A stretch of 28,873 nucleotides of DNA from an uncultured Pseudomonadota bacterium (GTDB lineage: Bacteria; Pseudomonadota; Gammaproteobacteria; Burkholderiales; SG8-39), in NCBI GenBank assembly GCA_903909415.1, contig CAIVVS010000120.1, positions 1 through 28,873 of the forward strand. The letters are read 5' to 3'. A program made the translations under genes and the position numbers. Below, in pieces: positions 1 through 8,900 of the stretch. Every line of letters starts with the position of its first letter. Positions within the stretch are counted from its first letter, which is position 1. Below the pieces are notes generated by a model. That model saw nothing but the letters and a program-made list of their open reading frames with translations, was not told the DNA's origin and searched no databases.

Positions 1-1
1 C

Positions 2-414
<413 letters not shown>

Positions 415-418
<4 letters not shown>

Positions 419-2766
419 ACGCCTCAAACCCACGCATACAGACCGGCCGCAAGGCGCGCGCCGCGCTGCTGTCGGCCTTCGCCCTGCTCGTGCTCTACGG
501 CTGCACCGCGGAACGCCTCGCGCGCGAGGGCCGCCAGGCGATCGCCGATGGCCGCTACGAGGAAGGCGTCGAGAAGCTGCGCGCAGCGGCGAGCGCCGAC
601 CCGAGGGACTACGCGTACGCGAACGCCGCGCGCGAGCGCTCGGACCGCGCGATATTCGAGCTCATCGCCGGGGCGGACGCCGACATCACGGCCGAGCGCT
701 ACCCCGAGGCCGAGGCCGCGCTGCGCCGGGTGCTCGCGATCGCGCCGGGCAACCAGCGCGCCCTGCAGTTGCTCGACACCGTGCAGCGCGCCAGGCGCCA
801 CCAGATGAGCGTAGCGCAGGCGCTGCTGGCCGACGGCAAGGGCGACGCGGAACGCGCACTCGACATGCTGCACGCTGTGCTCGCCGAGGATCCTTCCAAC
901 CGCCCGGCGCGCGACGCGCGCCGCGACATCGAGACCCGCCGATTCCGCCAGGTGCTGGCACCACTGCAGCTGCGCACCCGCTACACGCGCCCGATCAGCC
1001 TGGAGTTCCGCGACGCGGGCCTGCGGACCGTGTTCGACGCGCTCTCCAAGGCAAGCGGCGTGAACTTCGTGTTCGACAAGGACGTGAGGCCGGATACGCG
1101 CGTCACGGTATCGGTCAAGGACGTGCTCATCGAGAACGTGGTGGACCTGCTCCTGGAGCCCAACCAGCTCGCCGGCAAGGTGCTCAACGACAACACCATG
1201 CTGATCTACCCGAACAATCCGGCCAAGGTGAAGGAATACCAGACGCTGGTGATCCGCAGCTTCTACCTCGAGAACGCGGACGTGAAGCAGACCCAGAACA
1301 TGGTGAAGACCATGCTCAAGGTGCGCGACACGTTCATCGACGAGAAGCTCAACCTGCTGGTGATCCGGGATACCCCGGACGTGGTACGCCTGGCGGAGCA
1401 GCTGATCTCCGTGCAGGACCACGCCGAACCAGAGGTAGTGCTCGAGGTCGAGGTGGTCGAGATCCTGCGCTCGCGCCTGACCGAGTTGGGCATCGTGTTC
1501 CCCAACCAGTGGCAGATGAACAGCCGCGGCGTGCTCCCGGGAAACGCCAACGCCACGCTGAACCTGCGCAGCGAGGCCGGCAACAGCAACCTGCTGTCCA
1601 ACCCGCGCATCCGGGTGAAGAACCGCGAGAAGGCGCGCGTGCTGATCGGCAACCGCATCCCGGTGATCTCCTCGGTGGTGACGCCGGCGGCGACCACGCC
1701 GGTGGTGACCGAGAACATCCAGTACCTGGACGTCGGCCTGAAGCTCGACGTCGAGCCGACCATCCAGATGGCGGGCAACGTCGCGATCAAGCTGACCATG
1801 GAAGTGAGCACGCTGGGCGACCAGGTCACCACCCGCAACGGCAGCGTCGCGTTCCGCGTCGGCACGCGCACGGCGGCCACGGTGCTGCAGATCCGCGACG
1901 GCGAGACGCAGACCCTGATGGGCCTGATCCAGGACGACGACATCGAGCGCGCGCAGCGCATCCCCGGCCTGGGCGACATCCCGGTGCTGGGCCGGCTGTT
2001 CGGCAACACCCGCGCCGACGGCCAGAAGACCGAGATCGTGCTGACCATCACCCCGCGCATCGTGCGCAGCGTGCCGCGTCCCTCGTTTGAGCAGTCCACG
2101 CTGTACTCCGGCACGGACGCGACCTACCGCATCGCCCGCCCCATCCCCAACCTGCCGGAGCCGGCAGCGCGTCCCGCGGACAAGGCGCCCGCGCCGCCGG
2201 CGCCCGCCGCCGCTGCCGCCGTCGGGCCGATCCCGGTGCGCCTGGCCTGGCAGGGCCCGAAATCGGTCCGTCCCGGCGAGGAGTTCACGCTGATGCTGGA
2301 GGCCACCTCCGGCGCGCCGATGGGCGCCGCCAACCTGCAGCTGCGCTTCGACCCGGAGGCACTGAGCGTGGTGAGCGTCTCGGAGGGCGACCTGTTGCGC
2401 AGGGACTCGGCGGGCACGACCTTCCGCCATGAGGTGGACCCGGCCAGCGGCAGGATCACCGCGACGCTGGCGCGCGGGGCGGCCCTCGGCGCGACCGGAT
2501 CGGGCGGGCTGGTGAGCGTGCGGTTCCGCTCGCGCGGCCCGCTGGGCATCACGCGCATCGACCTGGCGGCGGTGAACCCGAGCACGCCTGGAGGGGTCGC
2601 GCTGCCGGTGAACGCCGCCGGTCCGGCCGAGATCGTGGTCGGCGGCACGGCCGCGCCGTCCGCGGCGACGGCGGCGCAGGCGCCGGCGCCCGTGGCACCC
2701 GTCACGCCGGTCGCACCCGTCACACCGGCCGCCCCCGCCGCACCAGCGGGGGCAACACGGCCATGA
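415..2766 (+). CDS. gspD: Secretin (GspD/PilQ-like) lipoprotein with TPR and cohesin-like modules
   Basis: 783 residues. A lipobox ending in Cys30 (LYGC) predicts an outer-membrane lipoprotein. Residues about 31-170 form TPR-like helices. About 192-260 is a secretin short N-domain (STN/N0-like), about 275-350 an N1-type domain (SFYLENADVKQ), and about 384-552 the secretin core, with the signature GETQTLMGLI, PGLGDIPVLGRLF and a final TEIVLTITPRIV. Residues about 606-742 look like a cohesin-type beta-sandwich (VRPGEEFTL, AANLQLRFDPEALSV), followed by a Pro/Ala/Val-rich tail. It should form the outer-membrane channel of a type II secretion or pilus-like machine. The ATGA overlaps on both sides place it in one operon with the upstream GspC/PilP-like gene and the pseudopilins. 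TPR and cohesin additions are absent from classical GspD but occur in other betaproteobacterial secretins of this type. Symbol used for the family, not for an exact orthologue. Confidence 0.88.
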
Positions 2767-3239
2767 TGCAGCGCGCGCGCGGCTTCACCCTGATCGAGCT
2801 CATGGTCACGGTGGCGATCGCGGGCATCCTCGCGGTGATGGCGTATCCGTTCAAGGAGATGGTGGTCAAGCGCGAGCGCGAGCGCGAGCTGCGCTCATCG
2901 CTGCGCGAGATCCGCACGGCCCTGGACGCCTACAAGCGCGCCTCCGAGGAAGGGCGGATCCAGGCGGGCGCCGGCGAAACCGGCTACCCGAAGACGCTGG
3001 ACGAACTGGTCACCGGCGTTCAGGACGCCACCACGCCCGAGCCGCGCAAGGTGTATTTCATGCGCCGCCTGCCGCGCGACCCGATGAACACCGACATGTC
3101 GCTGTCGCCGGGGCAGACCTGGGGAAAGCGCAGCTATGCCAGCCCGCCCGACGACCCCAAGGAAGGCCGGGAAGTATTCGACGTCTATTCCATGGCGGAG
3201 GGGCGCGGCCTGAACGGCACGCCCTACCGGACATGGTGA
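2763..3239 (+). CDS. Type II secretion/pilus pseudopilin (GspG/PulG-like)
   Basis: 158 residues, starting in an ATGA overlap with the secretin. A short leader MMQRARG is followed by the prepilin peptidase site G7|F8 and the hydrophobic helix FTLIELMVTVAIAGILAVMA, with the conserved Glu at +5 of the mature protein. The body contains a charged amphipathic helix and a GspG-like 'RRLPRDPMN' loop, then a 'SYASPPDDPKEG...VFDVYS' segment similar to the calcium-binding loop region of major pseudopilins. It is longer than a typical GspG (about 140 residues). The product would be processed by a GspO/PilD peptidase encoded elsewhere and inserted into the inner membrane before assembly into the pseudopilus. 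Confidence 0.85.
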   Translation: MMQRARGFTLIELMVTVAIAGILAVMAYPFKEMVVKRERERELRSSLREIRTALDAYKRASEEGRIQAGAGETGYPKTLDELVTGVQDATTPEPRKVYFMRRLPRDPMNTDMSLSPGQTWGKRSYASPPDDPKEGREVFDVYSMAEGRGLNGTPYRTW

Positions 3240-3637
3240 TGCCCGTGCACCGCTGCGGCCGCGCGCTGGCGCGGGCCGGCTTCACCCTGATCGAGCTGCT
3301 GGTGGTGATGGCGATCATCGCCACGCTCGCCTCGGTGGCCGTGCCGCGTTATTTCCAGAGCCTGGAGAAGGCGAAGGAAACGGCACTGCGCACCAACCTC
3401 AAGGTCATGCGCGAGGCGATCAGCCAGTACCACGAGGACACCGGCAAGTGGCCGGCCTCGCTGGAGGACCTGGTGAAGGTGCGCTACCTGCGCGAGGTGC
3501 CGCCCGACCCGATCACCGGCGAGGCGACCACCTGGGCGGCAATCCGCTCCACCGACAGCAATTCGCCGGGCATCATGGACGTGCGCAGCGGCGCGCCCGG
3601 CAACGCGCGCGACGGCATCGCCTATGAAGCCTGGTAG
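3233..3637 (+). CDS. gspG: Major pseudopilin GspG-like
   Basis: 134 residues. The leader is 15-16 residues long and ends in AG|FTLIE, with the helix FTLIELLVVMAIIATLASVAVP and Glu at +5. The C-terminal half has the GspG hallmarks: 'WPASLEDLV', 'VPPDPITGE...TW' and 'GIMDVRSGAPG...DGIAYEAW', the last being the conserved loop and terminal tryptophan of the type II pseudopilin. The start codon at 3233 lies inside the end of the previous gene (7-bp overlap). An in-frame ATG at 3239 would shorten the leader by two residues and cannot be excluded. Its tight linkage with another pseudopilin and the secretin shows a dedicated secretion or pilus apparatus rather than a stray prepilin. Confidence 0.87.
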   Translation: MVMPVHRCGRALARAGFTLIELLVVMAIIATLASVAVPRYFQSLEKAKETALRTNLKVMREAISQYHEDTGKWPASLEDLVKVRYLREVPPDPITGEATTWAAIRSTDSNSPGIMDVRSGAPGNARDGIAYEAW

Positions 3638-4673
3638 CCGCCGGCGCCAGGGCGGCGCCACCTACTTCGCGCTGCTGCTCGCGGTCGCGGTGACCGGACT
3701 GGGCCTGGGCGCGGGCGCCAGCATGCTGGCCAACTCGATGCGCCGCGACAAGGAGGCCGACCTGATGTTCGCCGGCGACCAGATCCGGCGCGCCATCGAG
3801 AATTACCACGCGCTCAATGCCGCCGGACAGTATCCGTTCCCGCGCGACCTGGATGCGCTGCTCAAGGACCCGTACCAGCCCGGCCTGGTCAGGCACCTGC
3901 GCCGCATCTACCCGGACCCGATGTCGGACTCCGGCAAGTGGGAACTGATCATCGGCCAGGGCAACGGCATCATCGGCGTGCGCTCGTCCTCCGCCGCCGC
4001 GCCGCTCAAGCGCGAGGGCTTTCCCAAACTGTACGAGCGGTTCAAGGCAGCGCGCAGCTATGCCGACTGGCGCTTCATCGCCGCTGGCGGCGTGCCCGCC
4101 CAGCCGGTGGACCCGCAGGCCGGGGGCGCCACGCCGCTCACCGGCGCGGCCTTCGGTTCCCTGCCGCCGCTGGCGCCGGCGGCGGCTCCTGCCGCTCCGC
4201 AGGAGCCTCCCCGGCCGCAGACGCTGATCGAGCGGCTGCAGGGCATCCTCGGCACCGAGCCGGCGCCGGAACCGGCGCAACGCGTGCCCGAGCCGCCGGC
4301 GGACGCCGCACCGCGCCTGGTGGCCGATCCTGCCGCACCCGTCCCTGCTGCCGCGGCCAGCCCTGTCCCGGCCGCCTCCGCACCCAAGCCCCCGGCGACG
4401 CCACCGGGAACGCCGACGGCCGCGGTGCCGGCATCCCAGGCACCGGGCTCCGCGGTACCGCCCGGGCAGGCGCCCGCGGGTACCCCTGCTGCGCCGCCCG
4501 CCCCAACAGGCACGGTAGCCCCGGCGCCCGGCACCGCCCCGCCAGGCGCTGAAGCCGGCGCCACGGGAGCGCCGGCAGGAGGCGGTGCATCGGCTCCTGC
4601 CACACCGTCCCCGCCCGCAGCACCGGCGTCGGACCAGGTGCAGCCTTTCATCATGAAGCCATTCGGATCCTGA
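3624..4673 (+). CDS. Atypical minor pseudopilin-like protein with Pro/Ala-rich tail
   Basis: 349 residues, overlapping the preceding gspG-like gene by 14 bp. The N-terminus is basic, followed by a hydrophobic helix (ATYFALLLAVAVTGLGLGAGASML), a charged helix (RRDKEADLMFAGDQIRRAIENYH) and a globular part with 'YPFPRDLDALLKDP' and 'RIYPDPMSDSGKWELI', all reminiscent of GspG/PulG-family pseudopilins. It lacks the standard G|FTLIE site: there is GG|ATYFA, with no Glu at +5, as in GspK-type minor pseudopilins. From about residue 165 the chain becomes low-complexity Pro/Ala/Gly with a short helical island (QTLIERLQGILG). Its role is probably at the pseudopilus tip or in assembly. The fold assignment is by pattern and context; function of the tail unknown. 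Confidence 0.7.
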   Translation: MKPGSRRRQGGATYFALLLAVAVTGLGLGAGASMLANSMRRDKEADLMFAGDQIRRAIENYHALNAAGQYPFPRDLDALLKDPYQPGLVRHLRRIYPDPMSDSGKWELIIGQGNGIIGVRSSSAAAPLKREGFPKLYERFKAARSYADWRFIAAGGVPAQPVDPQAGGATPLTGAAFGSLPPLAPAAAPAAPQEPPRPQTLIERLQGILGTEPAPEPAQRVPEPPADAAPRLVADPAAPVPAAAASPVPAASAPKPPATPPGTPTAAVPASQAPGSAVPPGQAPAGTPAAPPAPTGTVAPAPGTAPPGAEAGATGAPAGGGASAPATPSPPAAPASDQVQPFIMKPFGS

Positions 4674-4720
4674 TCCGGGGGCCTGCGTCGATGGTGCGGG
4701 GTGCGACGGGCGGGACGGGT

Positions 4721-4761
4721 GCGCCGGTTGCGACATGCGCGCCGGACGGCGCAACCGGCGC
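4721..4761. terminator. Strong hairpin between convergent genes, likely bidirectional terminator
   Basis: A perfect 12-bp inverted repeat, GCGCCGGTTGCG at 4721-4732 and CGCAACCGGCGC at 4750-4761, encloses a 17-nt loop. It lies between the stop of the secretion operon (4673) and the stop of the minus-strand prepilin gene (4855). There is no U-tract on either side, so it is either a factor-assisted terminator or a 3'-end stabiliser. The position between convergent genes is the main support. Confidence 0.5.
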
Positions 4762-4854
4762 GCAGGCTGCGGACGAGGTGGCAGGCACAGTCCCGGGACT
4801 CAGGCGGAACGGACTCCGGCGAAAGGGCGCCGCGCAAGCGGCAACCGGGGGGCG

Positions 4855-5577
4855 CTACAGCGCCATGCAGACCAGGTAGGCGCGGCCGGCATCCTCGACG
4901 TAGCGGCCGCTGGTAGGCAGGCCGGCCGCCGACGGTCCATCCGAGGCGCGCACACGCCCGGTACCGGGCACGCCGTCATCGAGTTCGGATTCCACGCTGA
5001 TCGCGGCGCGCGCTGGCACACCCGACATGCACAGCGCCAGCGGGAAGCCCAGCGCATTGGCCTGCACGCCGATGTACCGCCCGTACGGGGTCTCCGGCTG
5101 GCGCACCGACAGGTCGGATGCCGCGCCCATGCCCAGCGGCACCAGGCCGGCCTTGCGCAGGTGCTGCCAGAACAGCAGGGTCTCGGGAGTGGTCGCATCG
5201 GCCGTGTCCGGCGCGGTCGCGTCATAGACGTCGGCCGCGCCCTGCGCGGCACCGCGCCACAGCGCGCCGTTGCCGTCACCAGACACGGCGCCCTGCCAGC
5301 GCTGCGCGGCACCCGGGTCGTCACCGGGCAGGGCGCGGAACCGGTCCCGATACAACTGGACGCTGGTCGCCACGCCGTTGAAGTCGGCGGCGAGCCGGCG
5401 GGCATGGGACTGCGAAGCGATGGCCTCAGCGGTCAGCATGCCAGCCACCAGCAGGCCGCCCAGCACCAGTACGATCGCGAGTTCCACCAGGGTGAAACCG
5501 CATTGGCGGCTCGCAGCGGCGCGCAGGCACCGGCGCGCCGGGAGGGGGGTGTTCAGACAGCCAGGTCGTGCTTGCAT
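4855..5577 (-). CDS. Prepilin-type N-terminal cleavage/methylation protein
   Basis: 240 residues from the ATG at 5577, chosen because GAGGAG (5588-5593) lies 10 nt upstream; an in-frame GTG at 5601 would add eight residues. The leader is long (27 residues) and ends in QCG|FTLVE, followed by the helix FTLVELAIVLVLGGLLVAGML with Glu at +5. The exported part is about 190 residues, with 'LYRDRFRALPGDDP' and 'DGNGALW' segments typical of large prepilin-like proteins. A C-terminal Cys (LVCMAL) and one at LALCMSG could form a disulfide. It is encoded convergently to the secretion operon and preceded by an unusually long, structured leader region. It could be a substrate or minor component of the same machine. 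Fold call strong, specific role unknown. Confidence 0.8.
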   Translation of the reverse strand: MQARPGCLNTPLPARRCLRAAASRQCGFTLVELAIVLVLGGLLVAGMLTAEAIASQSHARRLAADFNGVATSVQLYRDRFRALPGDDPGAAQRWQGAVSGDGNGALWRGAAQGAADVYDATAPDTADATTPETLLFWQHLRKAGLVPLGMGAASDLSVRQPETPYGRYIGVQANALGFPLALCMSGVPARAAISVESELDDGVPGTGRVRASDGPSAAGLPTSGRYVEDAGRAYLVCMAL

Positions 5578-5593
5578 CACGTCGCGGCTCCTC

Positions 5594-5660
5594 GGTTCCA
5601 CGGGGCATCACGCCGGAGTGGAACCTCCGTGGGCTCCCCGCCGGGGACGGCGCTGGAGCC
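5594..5660 (-). promoter_or_regulatory. Structured 5' leader with hairpins abutting the ribosome binding site
   Basis: Reading on the minus strand, two inverted repeats precede the prepilin gene. GGCTCC/GGAGCC (5655-5660 with 5632-5637) encloses a further small CCCC-GGC-GGGG hairpin. GGTTCCAC/GTGGAACC (5618-5625 with 5594-5601) is a perfect 8-bp stem with a 16-nt loop. The last arm is directly followed by the GAGGAG ribosome binding site at 5588-5593, so the stem ends at the Shine-Dalgarno. This arrangement could influence translation initiation. No known riboswitch consensus was recognised. Confidence 0.4.
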
Positions 5661-5693
5661 AATCCGGCAGCCTGTCGGCCGCCACCAGCAATC

Positions 5694-5798
5694 AAAAAAG
5701 GGGCGTTGCAGCTTGAGCGATCATTTATTCCTGCGGCTATCGACGCTGGGAGGTCGCCTCCTTCCGCAGTTCAAGGGGAGACCGCACCGCAACGCCCC
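5694..5798 (-). ncRNA. Candidate structured RNA with paired ends and U-tract (family unknown)
   Basis: On the minus strand a 105-nt segment begins with GGGGCGTTGC (5798-5789) and ends with its exact complement GCAACGCCCC (5709-5700), followed at once by six T (5699-5694). This is the layout of a small RNA or leader that ends at an intrinsic terminator. Inside is a 6-bp stem CUGCGG/CCGCAG (5769-5764 with 5736-5731) capped by a GGAGG-CGA-CCUCC hairpin. Two further complementarities, GCGGUC/GAUCGC (5785-5780 with 5722-5717) and CUUGA/UCAAG (5775-5771 with 5716-5712), cross each other and would be a pseudoknot or alternative folds. A weak promoter fits: TAGATT at 5811-5806, 7 nt before the first G, in a very AT-rich stretch. 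It lies about 117 nt upstream of the prepilin gene on the same strand. It does not match SRP RNA or a c-di-GMP riboswitch as I know them. Confidence 0.5.
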
Positions 5799-5876
5799 TA
5801 CCTGCAATCTATCACAATTTTCTTTTTTATTTACTACTAATCCTATTTTAATTCATTTTGCGTATTTGTCGGCATG
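5799..5876. promoter_or_regulatory. AT-rich island, probable promoter region for the minus-strand RNA
   Basis: This 78-bp stretch is strongly AT-rich in an otherwise GC-rich window, with runs of T on the plus strand and no open frame of note. On the minus strand it ends with a TAGATT -10-like hexamer (5811-5806) placed correctly for a start at about 5798. No convincing -35 element was found at 16-18 bp spacing, so either an activator or an UP-element-like A/T tract may be involved. Confidence 0.35.
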
Positions 5877-5898
5877 GCGCCTACCCCGCCCCCACCTC

Positions 5899-5918
5899 GC
5901 GACCGGCATGCCGGTCGC
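5899..5918. repeat. 20-bp perfect palindrome downstream of the oxidase gene
   Basis: The sequence is its own reverse complement over 20 bases, centred on GCATGC. In RNA it folds to an 8-bp stem with a CATG loop. It lies 75 bp downstream of the stop of the minus-strand multicopper oxidase gene (5993) and could be its transcription end or a protein-binding site. No U-tract follows. Confidence 0.4.
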
Positions 5919-5992
5919 AGGGGGTTCCCGGTGACGCACCAGCCCTCCGGGACAGGTTCACCGCGTCGCGGGGCACGCAACGATGCCCCCGC

Positions 5993-8900
5993 TTACGGCG
6001 TGACGCGCAGGATTCCCCATAGTCCCTGCAGCCGGTTGGTGGCCTGGAAGTCGCTGAACAGGTAGTCCCCGGGAACGGCGAACCCGCCGCCGGCCTGGGT
6101 CACGATGGTCCAGTGCGCCCCGGCCGCCACGTTGTCCTGCGCGCCCTGGTAGAACGACATCGGGTTGCTGCCTATGCGCACCGATCCGACCCCGGCGTTG
6201 GCCAGCGGGAAGCCCTTGGCATCGACGTTCTGGGCGAGGAAGGGTTCGCGAGCCCAGAGGTGCCCGTGCAGGTGCATGGTCGAGCCGCGGTTGTGGCTGG
6301 TCGGCATGGTCAGGTGCATCCGTATCCCCTGCCCGGCCTTGGCGGTGAACACCGGCGTGTAGGGATCCCCCCCTCCGGCGAGGCTGTTGCTGAAGGCCTG
6401 GTTGGCGTTAGCAAGGTCGCCGAACCCGTCGCCGTCAGCGCGACCCGAAGGAGCCGCCGGCGACATGCCGAAGCGCGCCCACAGGGGTTCGGCGGCGTAG
6501 TTCATCGACACGCCGGGGGTGTCCTGCGAGTCCTCGGGGACGCCTCCCTCGCCCGCCGCCTCCACCGGCGACCCGTCCGCGTAGCGCTGGGTCACGCCCT
6601 TGGACAGCACCACCGCGAAGTCGCGGTAGGTGTCGGCGCCGGCGGTCACCGTCGCCGCGGCGCGGCGGCCGGCATCCTCGGTCCATAGCGCGCCCTGCGG
6701 CAGGACCACGGCCGCGCCGTACAGGCCCTTGGAGGCCTGCTTGATCTTGTCGGCCGGCGTGAGGTTGAAGCCGCCGAACTCCACCGGCGTGGCGATCACA
6801 TTGACCCGGTTGCTCGACGCATCGCCTGCGATGGCCGCCAGCGCCGAGGCGTCGCGCGCGCCGCCGAGGCGGCGGGCCTTGCCGTCCACCGCCTGCAGGC
6901 CGAGGTCGCCGGCGTACCACTGGTAGGTCTTGCTGCCGCCGGGGGCGACCGTCTGCACCGGGTTCTGGCCGACGTTGGTGCCGTCGCTGCGGGTCACGTC
7001 ATACTCCACCAGTTGCGCGTGCAGCCCGACGTGGCTTGAGGCCCGCATCAGGTTGTAATTGAACGTCGTGGAGCCCTCTTGGCCATCACGGTCGCGCTTG
7101 ACGGTGCCCGGCAGGACCTGCAGCGACCCCAAGTCGGGCATGTTCGCGGGCAGTCGGTTGTTCAGCGTCACCTCTATGCACTCGCCGGCAGCCGCGCGCA
7201 GCACCAGGGGTTCCACCGGCACGCCGGGCTTGAGCTTGCCCCCGGCGTCCAGGTCGGCGGTGCGCACGTACATCACGGCGGTCGGGTCATGCAGCGGGCC
7301 CTGCTTGCCGCCCAGCGTGACCACCGCCTCTCCCTGCTCTTCCGGAACGGGCCGGAACGGGCGCGTGGCGAACTGGCGCGGGTTGTAGACCAGCGTGCCG
7401 CCGTCAGCCTTGAGCGGGCCTCCCACATGCATGTTGGCGGTCTCGTCCGAGGGGATGATGGACACGCCCAGCGGGTTGGCCAGCACGTCATTGGCCAGCA
7501 CTGCAGTGACCTCGTACCTGCGCAGCGGCGCGACCTTGGGGCACACTCCGTTGAAGTCGCGCGCATTGGCCAGCCTCACCGGCTTGGCATGGCCCGGCAG
7601 CGGCGCGAGGTCGGCGCGCAGCTTGTTGTAGTTGCGCAGCAGGCCCCAGGAGCCGTTCCACCACCCATCGTAGGAGTTGTTCACCGCCCAGGCGTAGTCG
7701 GCGATGTCGCCGCGCTGGGAGAAGTCGGCCACCACCGGCGTGGACAGCGTGAACTGCTCGGAGATGCCGGCCGCCTGCGCGTTCTTCCAACCGGAGTTCG
7801 GCGCGCGGCCGAAGCCTGAACCACCCTGCAACCATTTCACGCCGTGGATGGTGGCGCCGTGCTCTTCCTCGTAGCCGCCGGCCTGGATCTTGACCTTGAC
7901 GATGTCGCCCGAGTAGGCGCGCAGCATCGGCGTGAACGGGTCACCCGGGTCCACGTCGCCGGTCAGCGCCGGGTACGGCGTGTCGCCCAGCGCGGTGTTG
8001 AACGCCGGCAGCGCGCGGTCGGTGCGGGTCTGCAGCGCGAAGGCGAGGTCGCCTCCGCGGCCTGCCGCCTGCATGCCAGGCTTGCCATCCGGACCTTTTC
8101 GCCTGGGGTCGTATACCCGCAGGCCGACCGGCTCGTTGCGGTAGTTGACCACGAATGTGCCCGGATCCTGCGTGGATATTGCCTGCGGACAGGGGCGCGG
8201 CAGGCCACCGGGGCAGGTTGCAGCCTCGCGGTGCACTTCCGGGAACACCTTGTCCGCGCGCAGCCGGTGCGGCGGGTTGATGGCCGCACGGAAGCTGTCG
8301 GCCGAGGGCGGCGCGACGCCGGTGCCGGCCTCGTCCACGCCGACGTAGACGCCCTTTTCATAGGCGTGCTGGAAATCGCTGAACTCCAGGTAGAACTCGC
8401 GGTGCGGCGCCACGGTGCCGACGGTGGAGGTGGCCGGCGGGACGATCATCGCCTGCCAGCTGGTCGGGCCGCCGTCGTGGCGGGTGTACATGCGCTCGCC
8501 GGTCTCGTTGTTCAGCCAGGCCGAGCCGGCCGGCTGCACCAGCACCGTCGCGTACAGGCCGGTCTGCTGGTGGGTGGAGGGACCGAAGTGGTCGTGCGTG
8601 AAGACGATGCCCAGTCCCCGGTCCACGCCCTGGGTGTTGACCACCGGGTCGGCGAACCAGCGCTGCAGCGTGGTGCGCGCGCCCAGCCATTCGGCCTTGC
8701 CGTACTTGCCGAAGAACGGGTGGGCCAGCGGCGCAAGGAGCGTGCGCCCGTCCAGCGTCGCCACCGGCGCGCTGCCGGCGTTGTAGGCGTTGATCGCCTT
8801 GATGCGCTCGCGCACCGCGCCGGGCGAGAGCGTACCGTCCTCGTAGTTCCAGCCGTTGGCCGAGCCGTCGGTGGTGGTCAGGTCCCACTTGGGCAGGTGG

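Noticed and set aside
424..2430. A long open frame on the minus strand across the secretin gene, and another on the plus strand at 294-2090
   Set aside because: Both are shadows of the secretin frame in GC-rich DNA; their translations are Arg/Ala/Gly/His-rich without any domain, while the secretin has clear motifs.
2690..2745. Tandem repeat in the secretin tail
   Set aside because: Two imperfect copies of a short unit encoding PVAPVTP; better explained as low-complexity Pro/Ala coding sequence than as a minisatellite.
5694..5798. Signal recognition particle RNA, because of a CGGAAGGA stretch
   Set aside because: The conserved GGUCAGG...GAAGCAGCC apical region of SRP RNA is missing; only a short string is shared.
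5578..5830. Cyclic-di-GMP riboswitch upstream of the prepilin gene
   Set aside because: Tempting because such switches control pili elsewhere, but none of the conserved GEMM-I or class II segments could be found.
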